Source of the DNA: JBJKSO01 sp046703825
GTDB taxonomy: Bacteria; Chloroflexota; Dormibacteria; Aeolococcales; Bog-877
DNA: 64,000 bases
Assembly (NCBI GenBank): GCA_046703825.1
Contig: JBJKSO010000086.1
Coordinates: forward strand, 1-64,000
Direction: 5' to 3'
In this document: one piece after another, positions 8,245 to 16,693 of the stretch
Layout of the letters: each line of letters begins with the position of its first letter
Position numbering within the stretch: the first letter of the stretch is position 1
Position numbers and translations under genes: made by a program
Notes under the pieces: generated by a model
The model's database searches: none
Told to the model about the DNA's origin: nothing
What the model saw: the letters and a program-made list of their open reading frames with translations, nothing else

Positions 8245-8990
8245 CTGGCCTCTGCCTGATCGTAGTCGACCGCGCTGAACCCGGCGGCCAAGGCGGTCTC
8301 CAGGTCCTGGCGGAGCCGCAGGTAGTCGGCCTCCTGCTCCTCGGCGGGCAGCGGCGCCAGCAGGGTGGAACCCACCTTGACCCGGTGCTGCGGGGCCGCG
8401 GCGCGCAGCCGCTCCAGCTCGGCCGCCTCGTCGCCCGCCAGGTACCACTCCACTACCAGCCGGTCCGAGTGGCCGCGGCGGTTGATGGCGTCGATCCGGC
8501 CGCCGTAGTAGTCGCGCCGGAACACCCGCCCGACCGCCCCCAGCCGGCGCAGATTGAAGTGGGCGTTACGCAGCTGAGCCGGGTCGAAGGTCCACACCAT
8601 CTGGTTCAGGCCCAGCTGCAGGGCCCGCCGCCGCTGCTCGGACTTGAGCCGCCGGCCCAGCCCGGCGTCGCGGGCCTCCGGCAGGACTCCCGCGGCGTGG
8701 GAGCGGTGGTACACCTTGCCGTCGGCGCCGAGGCCGGTGAAGCCGTAGACGAAGCCCACCGGGCGGTCGCCCTGCAGCGCCAGGACAACCACCCCGCCCG
8801 CCTCGACCATGGCCTTCAGCAGGCTCGCCGGGGCCTCGACCGAGCTGCCCCAGATGCTGGCCTGGAGTTCGCTCACCGCCTCGAGGTCCTCGAGGCGAGT
8901 CGCCAGGCGGACGCGATAATCGCGAATCAGATGGACTCCCAGTCGACCTCTCGCATCCGCAACTTCTCCATCATCGCGCACATCGACCAC
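8184..8990 (-). CDS. GNAT-superfamily acetyltransferase-like protein
   Basis: 268 residues as the longest form. The protein carries a GNAT fold: strand DRPVGFVYGF, then HSHAAGVLPEARDAGLGRRLKSEQR as the CoA-binding turn and helix, and the segment WTFDPAQLRNAHFNLRRLGA typical of the COG3375 group. Substrate unknown. The start is uncertain: conserved sequence begins about residue 26 (RDYRVRLATRLEDLE), but no ATG/GTG/TTG lies close, so the ATG at 8990 or GTG at 8981 would make the gene overlap the 5' end of divergent lepA by 50-60 nt. The 3' end overlaps the convergent small gene. Confidence 0.8.
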   Translation of the reverse strand: MVDVRDDGEVADARGRLGVHLIRDYRVRLATRLEDLEAVSELQASIWGSSVEAPASLLKAMVEAGGVVVLALQGDRPVGFVYGFTGLGADGKVYHRSHAAGVLPEARDAGLGRRLKSEQRRRALQLGLNQMVWTFDPAQLRNAHFNLRRLGAVGRVFRRDYYGGRIDAINRRGHSDRLVVEWYLAGDEAAELERLRAAAPQHRVKVGSTLLAPLPAEEQEADYLRLRQDLETALAAGFSAVDYDQAEASYRFARLPDWFPSPAEGSAR

Positions 8991-10739
8991 GGCAAGTCAA
9001 CGCTGGCCGACCGCCTGCTCGAGCTGACCGGGACCGTCAGCGCCCGGGAGATGACCGAGCAGGTGCTGGACACGATGGAGCTGGAGCGTGAGCGCGGCAT
9101 CACCATCAAGGCTCAGGCGGTGCGCATGCTGTACCAAGCCCAAGACGGTCAGGACTACGAGCTGAACCTGATCGACACCCCCGGGCATGTCGACTTCGCC
9201 TACGAGGTTTCGCGAGCCTTGGCGGCCTGCGAAGGCGCGCTCCTGGTGGTGGACGCCAGCCAGGGCATCGAGGCCCAGACCCTGGCCAACGTCTACAAGG
9301 CCCTGGAGCTGGGTTTGGCCATCGTGCCGGTAGTGAACAAGATCGACCTTCCCCAGGCCGAACCCGACCGGGTGCGCCAGGAGATCCAGGCGGTGATCGG
9401 CATCCCCGCCGAGGAGGTGCTGGCCGTCAGTGCCCGCACCGGCGAGGCCGTCGATCAGGTGCTGGAGGCGGTGGTCGGCCGGATGCCGGCGCCGGGCGGG
9501 GATGGCGACGCCCCCTTGCGGGCTTTGATCTTCGACTGCAAGTACGACGCCTACCGCGGAGTGGTCGTGTATCTCCGGGTGGTGGACGGTCGTCTGGCGG
9601 TTGGGACCCACATCAGGATGATGGCCTCGAACAGCACCTTCAGCGTCGACGAGGTGGGGGTCTTCCGTCCCGCCATGCAGCCGGTGGCGGAGCTGGCGGC
9701 GGGCGAGGTGGGTTACTTGGTGGCCTCGATCCGCAATGTCCGGGACAGCAAGGTGGGCGACACCATCACCGAGGTGGAGCGGCCGGCGGCGGCGCCGCTT
9801 CCGGGCTACCGCCAGGCGGCGCCGATGGTCTGGGCCGGGCTCTTCCCGCTCGAGGGGGATGACTACCCGCGGCTCAAGGAGGCCCTGGACCGTTTGCAGC
9901 TCAACGACGCCTCGCTCACCTTCGAGCCGGAGACCTCGGCGGCCCTGGGCTTCGGCTTCCGCTGCGGGTTCCTCGGCCTGCTGCACATGGAGATCGTCCA
10001 GGAACGGCTCGAGCGCGAGTTCAGCCTGGACCTGATCACCACCGCCCCGTCGGTCGCCTACCGGGTGCAGCTCAGAGACGGCGGGCTGGTCGAGGTGGAC
10101 AACCCCGATCAGCTGCCAGAGCCGAGCTCGATCGAGAGCATCGCCGAGCCGCGGGTCAAGCTGGAGGTGATGGTGCCCTCGGATTACCTCGGCCCCCTCA
10201 TGGAGCTCTGCCAGGAGCGGCGCGGCGAGTTCGGCCATCTTGAGTACCAGCCCGGTGAGCGGGCGCTGCTCACCTACGACCTGCCCCTGGCTGAGATCAT
10301 CCACGACTTCTACGACCAGCTGAAATCGCGCAGCCGCGGCTACGCCTCGATGGACTACACCCCGTCGGGATACCGCCAGGAACAGCTGGTGAAGCTGGAC
10401 GTGCTGGTGGCGGGCAACCTGGTGGACGCGCTCTCGATGATCGTCCACCGGCAGCAGGCTGCCGCCCAGGGCCGGCGGCTGGTCCAGCGCCTGCGTGAGG
10501 TTATCCCGCGCCAGCTCTTCGAGGTGGCGATCCAGGCCGCGGTGGGCGGCAAGGTGATCGCCCGCGAGACTGTGCCCGCCCTGCGCAAGGACGTGCTGGC
10601 CAAGTGCTACGGCGGAGACATCACCCGCAAGCGCAAGCTACTGGAGCGGCAGCGCGAGGGCAAGCAGCGGTTGAAGCGGGTGGGCAGCGTGGAGATCCCC
10701 CAGGAGGCGTTCATGGCCGTGCTCTCGCTTGAACGCTGA
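8931..10739 (+). CDS. lepA: elongation factor 4 (LepA)
   Basis: 602-residue translational GTPase, normal length. G1 is AHIDHGKST, G2 region ERERGITIKAQAV, G3 DTPGHVDF, G4 NKIDL; then domain II, the two alpha/beta domains and the LepA-specific C-terminal domain ending KRVGSVEIPQEAF. EF4 acts on stalled or mis-translocated ribosomes. ATG at 8931 is set by the conserved N-terminus IRNFSIIAHIDHGK; GATAAT (8915-8920) lies 10 nt upstream and no ribosome site is seen, so the mRNA may be nearly leaderless. Its end overlaps hemW by 11 nt. Confidence 0.97.
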   Translation: MDSQSTSRIRNFSIIAHIDHGKSTLADRLLELTGTVSAREMTEQVLDTMELERERGITIKAQAVRMLYQAQDGQDYELNLIDTPGHVDFAYEVSRALAACEGALLVVDASQGIEAQTLANVYKALELGLAIVPVVNKIDLPQAEPDRVRQEIQAVIGIPAEEVLAVSARTGEAVDQVLEAVVGRMPAPGGDGDAPLRALIFDCKYDAYRGVVVYLRVVDGRLAVGTHIRMMASNSTFSVDEVGVFRPAMQPVAELAAGEVGYLVASIRNVRDSKVGDTITEVERPAAAPLPGYRQAAPMVWAGLFPLEGDDYPRLKEALDRLQLNDASLTFEPETSAALGFGFRCGFLGLLHMEIVQERLEREFSLDLITTAPSVAYRVQLRDGGLVEVDNPDQLPEPSSIESIAEPRVKLEVMVPSDYLGPLMELCQERRGEFGHLEYQPGERALLTYDLPLAEIIHDFYDQLKSRSRGYASMDYTPSGYRQEQLVKLDVLVAGNLVDALSMIVHRQQAAAQGRRLVQRLREVIPRQLFEVAIQAAVGGKVIARETVPALRKDVLAKCYGGDITRKRKLLERQREGKQRLKRVGSVEIPQEAFMAVLSLER

Positions 10740-11910
10740 GGGCCCGCTCGGGCCGGCGCGGTCGCTCTACCTGCATCTGCCCTTCTGCGAGCGCCGCTGT
10801 GATTACTGCGACTTCGCCATCGTCGTGGGCGGCGAGGGCATGCAGGACGAGTATGTGCGCGCGCTTTCCATCCAGCTCGGGTGGCTGGCGCAGTCGCGCC
10901 CAAGCCGGGTCCCGTTGGAGACGGTCTATCTCGGCGGGGGTACCCCATCGCTGCTGCGCCCGGAGCTGCTCGAGCGCCTGCTCGGCGAGGTCGGCGCCCG
11001 ATTCGGGCTCCAAGCAGGGGCCGAGGTTACGCTTGAGGCCAACCCCCAAGACCTGGGGCCGGATCAGCTCGCCCGCTGGCTGGCGGCCGGCGTCAACCGG
11101 CTCAGCCTGGGGGTGCAAAGCCTGGACGACCCGACCCTGCGCTGGCTGGGCCGCAACCACTCGGCGGCCGACGCCGAGCGGGCGTTGGGGCTGGCCCGGG
11201 AGTCCGGTCTCGCCAGCGTAAGCTGCGACGTGATCAGCACGATCCCGGTCCAGAGCACGGGGCGGTTCTTGGCCGGACTGGGCCGGATCCTCGACTTCGG
11301 CCCCGACCACATCTCCTGCTACGAGCTGACCGTGGAGCCCCGGACCCCGCTCTACCGCCGCGTCAGCCGCGGTGAAGCTCCCGCACCGAGCGAGGAGGCC
11401 TTCCTCGAGCAGCACCGGCTTGCCGGTGAGCTGCTGCGAAGTCGGGGGATCGATCAGTACGAGGTGAGCAACCACGCCCGCCCGGGCCACCAGAGCCGCC
11501 ACAACCTCAACTACTGGCGCGGCGGGGGCTACCTGGCGGCGGGCTGCGCCGCCCACGGTTTCCTCGGTGAAGTGGAGGTGAACCAGCTGGGATGGTCGGT
11601 ACCGGCGGCGCATTCACTGCGCTATTGGGGGCTGCGCGCCGCCGCCACCTACGTCCGTGCCAGCTCCAAGGGTCCGGAGCAGATGTTGGGCGGGCACGAG
11701 GCCGTCTCCCCCCGGCAGCGCAGCCAGGAGCGGCTCATGTGCGGGTTGCGCTTGGTGGAGGGCGTCGAGCTGGATTCCCCGGAAAGACGAGCGGCTGCGC
11801 TGAGGCTCAGCCGACTCGGGCTGCTCACCTTGAGCGCCGGGCGTGCGGCGGTAACTCCCAGGGGAATGGCTCTTGCCGATCGGCTGGCGCTGGAGTTGGC
11901 AGCGGCCTGA
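10729..11910 (+). CDS. hemW: radical SAM heme chaperone HemW
   Basis: 393 residues. Radical SAM cluster motif C20-x3-C24-x2-C27 in CERRCDYC, preceded by LYLHLPF, then GGGTPSLL and the HemN/HemW C-terminal domain (NYWRGGGYLAAGCAAHGF). The HemN-specific N-terminal extension is missing, which fits HemW (heme delivery to respiratory enzymes) rather than coproporphyrinogen oxidase. TTG start overlaps the lepA end; lepA-hemW is a common bacterial pair, and in many genomes hrcA follows, as here. Confidence 0.93.
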   Translation: MNAEGPLGPARSLYLHLPFCERRCDYCDFAIVVGGEGMQDEYVRALSIQLGWLAQSRPSRVPLETVYLGGGTPSLLRPELLERLLGEVGARFGLQAGAEVTLEANPQDLGPDQLARWLAAGVNRLSLGVQSLDDPTLRWLGRNHSAADAERALGLARESGLASVSCDVISTIPVQSTGRFLAGLGRILDFGPDHISCYELTVEPRTPLYRRVSRGEAPAPSEEAFLEQHRLAGELLRSRGIDQYEVSNHARPGHQSRHNLNYWRGGGYLAAGCAAHGFLGEVEVNQLGWSVPAAHSLRYWGLRAAATYVRASSKGPEQMLGGHEAVSPRQRSQERLMCGLRLVEGVELDSPERRAAALRLSRLGLLTLSAGRAAVTPRGMALADRLALELAAA

Positions 11911-12173
11911 CCGCCCGATCACCCGCGTGCCCCGAGCAGGAAGGCGTTTTGCGACCCCGCCCGGGGCAAGCGCCGCCACCCGGAGGTCAGGGGTGGCCTT
12001 TTGCCGGCGCAGGCGCTCTGGCGAATCCCGGCCACCAGTCCCAACTTGTTCGACCACCCGAGTCCCGGGGCTAGTACCTGCGCGGCCCACGCCGGCTGGT
12101 GGCAGGGTGGTGCCCAACCGATCACCGTTCGGCTACTGACTCGGCTGGCCAGAACGCCCGTGCTAAACTTCCC
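11911..12173. other. intergenic gap before the heat-shock operon
   Basis: About 260 bp without a convincing gene. Short GC-rich palindromes (such as CCCCGCCCGGGG around 11955) could end hemW transcription, but there is no T-run. A TAAACT -10-like hexamer at 12164-12169 directly precedes the CIRCE element; no good -35 is seen. Confidence 0.4.
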
Positions 12174-12200
12174 TTAGCACTCGGGCTGCGAGAGTGCTAA
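12174..12200 (+). promoter_or_regulatory. CIRCE operator
   Basis: TTAGCACTC (12174-12182), 9-nt spacer, GAGTGCTAA (12192-12200): a perfect CIRCE inverted repeat, the binding site of HrcA. It lies 5 nt after a TAAACT -10-like hexamer and 32 nt before the hrcA ATG, so HrcA bound here would block transcription of its own operon. This makes hrcA-grpE-dnaJ autoregulated and heat-inducible. Confidence 0.95.
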
Positions 12201-12232
12201 GCCAAGCCGCCTGCTCGGAGCCCCGCCCCACC

Positions 12233-13249
12233 ATGGATCAGCGCAAGGAACGCATACTTTCGGCGGTCGTATCCGACTACACGGAGACGGTGGTGCCGGT
12301 GGGCTCGCACGCGCTGGCGGCCCGCTACTTCCTCGAGCTGAGTTCGGCCACCATCCGCAATGAGCTCTCCGAGCTCGTGGACGATGGTTTCCTGGCCCAG
12401 CCGCACGCTTCGGCCGGCCGGATCCCCACCGACCGGGGTTACCGCTACTTCGTCGACTTCCTCTTGCCTCAAGAGGTGGTGGAGCCGCAGCTGCGGCGGG
12501 AGGTCCGCCAGCAGTTCGAGGCGGCGGCGCCTGACGTCGAGGCGGTTTTGGAGGTGGCGGCGGCCACCCTGAGCCGGCTCAGCGACAACGTGGCGCTGGT
12601 GACCGGTCCATCCAACCGCGCGGGCAGGCTGCAGCACGTCGATCTGGTTTCGCTCAAACCGGGACAGGCGCTCATGGTCGAGGTGGGGAGCGGAAGCTCC
12701 GTCTACCAGCGGCTTTTGGAGGTGGACGAATCGCTTGACCAGGTCCAGCTCTCGCGGCTGGCGGGACGCCTCAACGCGATCTGTAGCGGGCTCACCGCGG
12801 CCGAGCTGGAGACGGTGGTGCTGGGGAAAGATGTGGGCGGCCTGGGCGCCCTGGTGCTGGACGAGATGGCCCGGGGGCTGCACCATTTGGAGAATCGGAC
12901 CTCCCTGGTGATCCACGATGGGGTGCGCAACCTGGTCCGGCACCCCGAGTTCGAGGACCCGAGCCGGCTGCGGGCGGTGCTGGAGGTGTTGGAGGCGCAG
13001 CGGCTGCTGGCCGACGTGCTGGCGCAGCTGGCGCCCCGGGCGGGCATGCAAGTGCTGATCGGGCACGAGAACGCCATCGAGGAGCTGCAGGAGTGCAGTC
13101 TGGTTCTGACCAGCTACGAAGTGGGTAAGCAGTTCTGGGGTACGGTGGGTGTGGTTGGCCCCACCCGCATCCGTTACGCCCGAGTGGCGGCGCGGCTGCA
13201 GGTGGTGTCCCAGGCCATCGGCGACGCGCTGGGCCGCCTGCTCGCCTGA
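12233..13249 (+). CDS. hrcA: heat-inducible transcription repressor HrcA
   Basis: 338 residues. N-terminal winged helix (about 1-75) with the HrcA signature SSATIRNELSELVDDGFL followed by QPHASAGRIPTDRGYRYFVD, then the GAF-like inserted domain and C-terminal dimerisation region (IGHENAIEELQECSLV). Represses chaperone genes at CIRCE; GroEL usually modulates its activity. ATG at 12233 is preferred because an upstream TTG at 12194 would lie inside the CIRCE repeat. First gene of hrcA-grpE-dnaJ. Confidence 0.96.
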   Translation: MDQRKERILSAVVSDYTETVVPVGSHALAARYFLELSSATIRNELSELVDDGFLAQPHASAGRIPTDRGYRYFVDFLLPQEVVEPQLRREVRQQFEAAAPDVEAVLEVAAATLSRLSDNVALVTGPSNRAGRLQHVDLVSLKPGQALMVEVGSGSSVYQRLLEVDESLDQVQLSRLAGRLNAICSGLTAAELETVVLGKDVGGLGALVLDEMARGLHHLENRTSLVIHDGVRNLVRHPEFEDPSRLRAVLEVLEAQRLLADVLAQLAPRAGMQVLIGHENAIEELQECSLVLTSYEVGKQFWGTVGVVGPTRIRYARVAARLQVVSQAIGDALGRLLA

Positions 13250-13274
13250 CCAAGCCGATCAGCCAAGGAAGCAG

Positions 13275-13853
13275 ATGACAGAAGAGGAACCAACCTGGGC
13301 CCGGCCGGACCAAGACCCGGCGGCCACTCCCGAACCGGAGCCGCCGGCGTCGCCAGTGGCGGTCGCCGCCGAGCTGCGCGAGCTCACGGCCAAGTACCAG
13401 CGGCTTGCGGCTGACTTCGAAAACTTCCGTCGTCGCAAGGCTCAGGAGGCCCAGGAGCAGGTGCGCTACGGAGCCGCCGGCCTGCTGAGCGCCCTGCTGC
13501 CGGCCCTGGACAATCTGCACCGGGCGGTAGCCCACCTTCCCGAGGAGCAGCTCGACGGGATGGCCGAGGGGCTGCGCCTCACCGTTCGCCAGCTGGAGGA
13601 GACGCTTGCGTCCCAGGGAGTGCACCGGATCCCGACGCTCGGCGAGCCGTTCAACCCGCGCCTGCACGAGGCGGTCGCGACCGTTGAGGGCGGTGACGTT
13701 GATCCGGATACGGTGGTGGACGAACTGCGCTCCGGCTACATGCTCTACGACCGAGTGATCCGGCCGGCTCAGGTGAGTGTGGCCCGGCCCGCAATCGCTG
13801 ACGCGGGGAGCGACGACGAAACTCAGGCCGCGGAGCCAGAGCGGCCCAACTGA
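13275..13853 (+). CDS. grpE: nucleotide exchange factor GrpE
   Basis: 192 residues: acidic N-terminal tail, long coiled-coil helix (about 35-90, ELRELTAKYQRLAADFENFRRRK), and C-terminal beta domain ending VIRPAQVSVARP. Exchanges ADP for ATP on DnaK. ATG at 13275 lies 25 nt after hrcA with AAGGAAG upstream. Only 2 nt separate its stop from dnaJ. The cognate dnaK is absent from the operon, unusual for hrcA-grpE operons, which often have dnaK between grpE and dnaJ. Confidence 0.95.
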   Translation: MTEEEPTWARPDQDPAATPEPEPPASPVAVAAELRELTAKYQRLAADFENFRRRKAQEAQEQVRYGAAGLLSALLPALDNLHRAVAHLPEEQLDGMAEGLRLTVRQLEETLASQGVHRIPTLGEPFNPRLHEAVATVEGGDVDPDTVVDELRSGYMLYDRVIRPAQVSVARPAIADAGSDDETQAAEPERPN

Positions 13854-13855
13854 CC

Positions 13856-14968
13856 ATGCCCCAGACCAAGCGCGACTACTACGAGGTTTTGGGCGTGGCC
13901 CGGTCGGCCAGCCCGGACGAGTTGAAGCGCGCCTACCGGAAGTTGGCGATGAAGTACCACCCCGACCGCAACCCGGGGGACCCTCAGGCCGAGCAGCAGT
14001 TCAAAGAGGTGGGTGAGGCCTACCAAATCCTCTCCGACCCGGATCGGCGCCAGCGCTACGACACCTTCGGCCACGCGGCCGACGGCTACAGCGGCCCGGC
14101 CGGCTTCGGCTTCCAGTCCGCCTTCGACCTCTTCGACATGTTCTTCGGGGGGGCCACCACCCAGCGCCAGCGCACCGGCCCACGGCGCGGCGCCGACATG
14201 CGGATGCACGTCACCATCGACTTCGAGGAGGCCATCCGCGGGATCTCGCGTACCTTCGAGATCTCCAAACCCGTGCAATGTCCGGAGTGCCATGGCAGCG
14301 GCGCCAAGCCCGGCACCAGCCCGGTCACCTGCCCCGACTGCGGTGGCCAGGGCCAGCTGCAGCGGGTGCGCCAGTCGCTGCTGGGGCAGATGGTCACCGT
14401 GGAGCCCTGCCCGCGCTGCCGCGGCGAGGGCACGACGGTGGAGTCGCCCTGCCCCCGCTGCCACGGTCAGGGGGCGGTCGACGAGTCCAAGTCGCTCGAG
14501 GTGCAGATCCCAGCGGGCGTGGACAACGAGATGCAGGTCCGGGTGCCTGGCGAAGGTGCGGCCGGACCGCGCGGCGGTCCCCCGGGCGACCTCTACCTGG
14601 TCATCGGCGTGCGGCCGCACGAGCTGCTGCAGCGGCGGGGCATGACACTCCTCTACGAGTGCCCGATCACCATCTCGCAGGCTGCCTTGGGCGACACCAT
14701 CGAGGTGCCCACGGTCGACGGTCCCGAGCCCTTGACGGTGCCTCCCGGGGTGCAGTACGGCGAGCAGCTGCGCATCCCCGGGCGCGGTGCCCCCGACCCG
14801 CGCACCGGCCGCCGGGGCGACCAAGTGGTACGGATCCGAGTGGTGATCCCCACCCGCCTCAACGACCAGCAGAAGAAGCTTTTGCAAGAGTTCGCGCCCC
14901 CCGACGGCAAGCCGCACCCGGTCCGCAAGGGCTTCTTCGAGCACCTGAAGGACGCCATCGGCCTCTGA
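13856..14968 (+). CDS. dnaJ: chaperone DnaJ
   Basis: 370 residues, type I DnaJ. J domain with HPD at 35-37, short Gly/Phe-rich stretch (about 75-110), four zinc-binding repeats (CPECHGSG, CPDCGGQG, CPRCRGEG, CPRCHGQG) and the substrate-binding C-terminal domain. It stimulates DnaK ATP hydrolysis and delivers clients. Last gene of the CIRCE operon; hsp20 follows after 103 nt. Confidence 0.97.
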   Translation: MPQTKRDYYEVLGVARSASPDELKRAYRKLAMKYHPDRNPGDPQAEQQFKEVGEAYQILSDPDRRQRYDTFGHAADGYSGPAGFGFQSAFDLFDMFFGGATTQRQRTGPRRGADMRMHVTIDFEEAIRGISRTFEISKPVQCPECHGSGAKPGTSPVTCPDCGGQGQLQRVRQSLLGQMVTVEPCPRCRGEGTTVESPCPRCHGQGAVDESKSLEVQIPAGVDNEMQVRVPGEGAAGPRGGPPGDLYLVIGVRPHELLQRRGMTLLYECPITISQAALGDTIEVPTVDGPEPLTVPPGVQYGEQLRIPGRGAPDPRTGRRGDQVVRIRVVIPTRLNDQQKKLLQEFAPPDGKPHPVRKGFFEHLKDAIGL

Positions 14969-15071
14969 GCCGACGCCAGGTTTAGCGGCCGCGCCGCCGC
15001 GGTATCTGGTCTGCGGGAGCTCCCACTCCGAAGGTTTGCGGTCTTTCTGCTCAGTGGAGGTTTACTCAGAG

Positions 15072-15593
15072 ATGGCTCGGTGGGATCCGTGGAGCGATTT
15101 GTTCAATCTGCAGAACGAGGTGAGTCGCCTGGTCAACGACACCCTCGGCAGCACATCCGGATACCTGGGCGGGATGCCGCCCTCGACTCGGGCGCAAGCG
15201 ACCAGCGCCGCCTATCTGCCGCTGGACATCCGGCAGAGTGAGAGCGAATTCGAGATCGAGGCCTCGGTGCCCGGTCTCACCCCGGAGGAGGTCGAGGTCA
15301 CCTGCGACAACGGGGTCCTGACCATCCGCGGCGAGCACAAGCAGGCGGCGGAGAAGGCAGGCACCTACCTGCGGCGCGAGCGCGCCGTCTACTCGTTCTT
15401 CCGGCAGCTCTCGCTGCCGTCGGACGCCAAGGACGCCGAGATCTCGGCGGAGTTCAGCAACGGGGTGCTGACGGTGCACATTCCCAGGGCCAAGGCGCCC
15501 GCCCCCCGGCGGATCCCGGTTAAGGGCGCCTTGGCGGGCGGGCCACATCCGGTGATCGAGGCGGGGAGCACGCCGGTTTCGTCCCAGTCCTAA
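15072..15593 (+). CDS. Hsp20 family small heat-shock protein
   Basis: 173 residues: Arg/Trp-rich N-terminus (MARWDPWSDLFNLQNEVSRL), alpha-crystallin domain (about 50-140; PLDIRQSESEFEIEASVPGL ... FSNGVLTVHIPRAK) and a flexible tail. ATP-independent holdase that passes unfolded clients to DnaK/DnaJ. ATG at 15072 with GGAGG 9-10 nt upstream. No CIRCE is seen before it, so it may be read through from dnaJ or have its own promoter. A strong hairpin follows its stop. Confidence 0.93.
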   Translation: MARWDPWSDLFNLQNEVSRLVNDTLGSTSGYLGGMPPSTRAQATSAAYLPLDIRQSESEFEIEASVPGLTPEEVEVTCDNGVLTIRGEHKQAAEKAGTYLRRERAVYSFFRQLSLPSDAKDAEISAEFSNGVLTVHIPRAKAPAPRRIPVKGALAGGPHPVIEAGSTPVSSQS

Positions 15594-15609
15594 GACTTCG
15601 GTCGCGCGA

Positions 15610-15640
15610 GCGGCTCTGGCGGTCAGCCCGCCAGAGCCGC
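15610..15640. terminator. 13-bp perfect bidirectional terminator hairpin
   Basis: GCGGCTCTGGCGG (15610-15622), 5-nt loop, CCGCCAGAGCCGC (15628-15640). It sits between the convergent hsp20 and GalT-like genes and includes the last codons of the latter. No T-run on either side, but stem strength and position fit a shared terminator. Confidence 0.7.
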
Positions 15641-16693
15641 ACTCGCAAACTGCGGTCCGAGCTGCTTGGCGAGCGCCTCGGGGCTGCGCAGCATCACCCC
15701 CTCATCCAGCATCTCCAGCCAGGCGGTGCAGTCCGAGGCTCCCGTGCGGACGTCGAGCTGAATCCGTGGGGAGAGCCGGGCGCGCAGGCGGACGGCTCCG
15801 GGCGGGGTCTCCGGGCCGGCTCCGGCCAGAGAGAGGTTGAAGCCCCGCACTCCCTCCCGCTCGAAGTGGGCGAGTGCCCAGGTCAAATTCAGCGCCAGCT
15901 CGCGCACCGCCTCCGGCGGGGCATCCTCGAGCCGTTCGACCTCGCGGAACACCAGCTGCACGTCTGAGATCAGGCTGCGCGAGACGAAGGCCGTGAAGGC
16001 CTGCACGTGCTCCCCCGAGCCCAGCCAGCGGGACTGCAGCTGGCGCTCGCGCTCGGCCAGTTCGAGCCAGTAGCAGCGGCCGTGCGCGCGGAAGTAGTCG
16101 GCACTGGCGCCGTTCTCCTCCTCGAGCAGGTGCCCCAGCCGGTCGCTGAAGAAGACCTGCATGTGGGGATGAACCTGGGTGGCCCCGGCCAGCGGCATGT
16201 AGTTCCAGGTGATCAACCCCTGGTAGCCGGGCGCCAGCGAGCGGGCAGCGCGGAAGTACTCCTGCGCTACCTGGATTCCGTCCGCGAGGTGGTCGGCGGT
16301 GAACGCGCTCGGCGGCAGGAAGTGGGCGTGCGTCAGCGCGGTCACGGCGCTGAAGCGGTCGTAGGGGGAGAGGTTGGGGAACAGGACCGCCTCGCCGCGC
16401 TGCAGGCGCTCCCCCAGGCCAAGCCGCCCAGGGAGCCGGGGCGTCACCGTGAGCAGTCGGTCCGGGCAGAAGGGGCACTTGGGGGCCGAGACCTCCACCG
16501 CGTCGCCGAGATCGGGTACCCCCAGCTGGAAGCCGAGGAAGTGGGCCACGCGTCCGGTGCGTCCGGTGAGCGGGTCCCGCCGCAGCTCGCACGGCAGCTC
16601 ACGCAGCCAGCCGCCCTCGGCCGGCAGGTACTGGGCCAGCCGCACGCTCCCCTGCAGCTCGAGGGGCGGTGCGGGCGATCCCTCCTCAGCCAC
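15623..16693 (-). CDS. galactose-1-phosphate uridylyltransferase-like (GalT/HIT) protein
   Basis: 356 residues. A zinc-type CPFC motif (about residue 73), the HIT-type active-site motif HPHMQ (about 175) and the NYMPLAGATQ segment just before it match the GalT superfamily, in which the central His of H-x-H is uridylylated. The motif is HPHMQ rather than the GalT-typical HPHGQ/HPHSQ, so the real substrate may be another nucleotide sugar or phosphorylase substrate. The start overlaps rsmE's end by 8 nt, so the two are likely cotranscribed. Confidence 0.72.
   Translation of the reverse strand: MAEEGSPAPPLELQGSVRLAQYLPAEGGWLRELPCELRRDPLTGRTGRVAHFLGFQLGVPDLGDAVEVSAPKCPFCPDRLLTVTPRLPGRLGLGERLQRGEAVLFPNLSPYDRFSAVTALTHAHFLPPSAFTADHLADGIQVAQEYFRAARSLAPGYQGLITWNYMPLAGATQVHPHMQVFFSDRLGHLLEEENGASADYFRAHGRCYWLELAERERQLQSRWLGSGEHVQAFTAFVSRSLISDVQLVFREVERLEDAPPEAVRELALNLTWALAHFEREGVRGFNLSLAGAGPETPPGAVRLRARLSPRIQLDVRTGASDCTAWLEMLDEGVMLRSPEALAKQLGPQFASAALAG

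Noticed and set aside
12194..12232. Upstream TTG start for hrcA
   Set aside because: It lies inside the CIRCE operator; the ATG at 12233 fits the family N-terminus.
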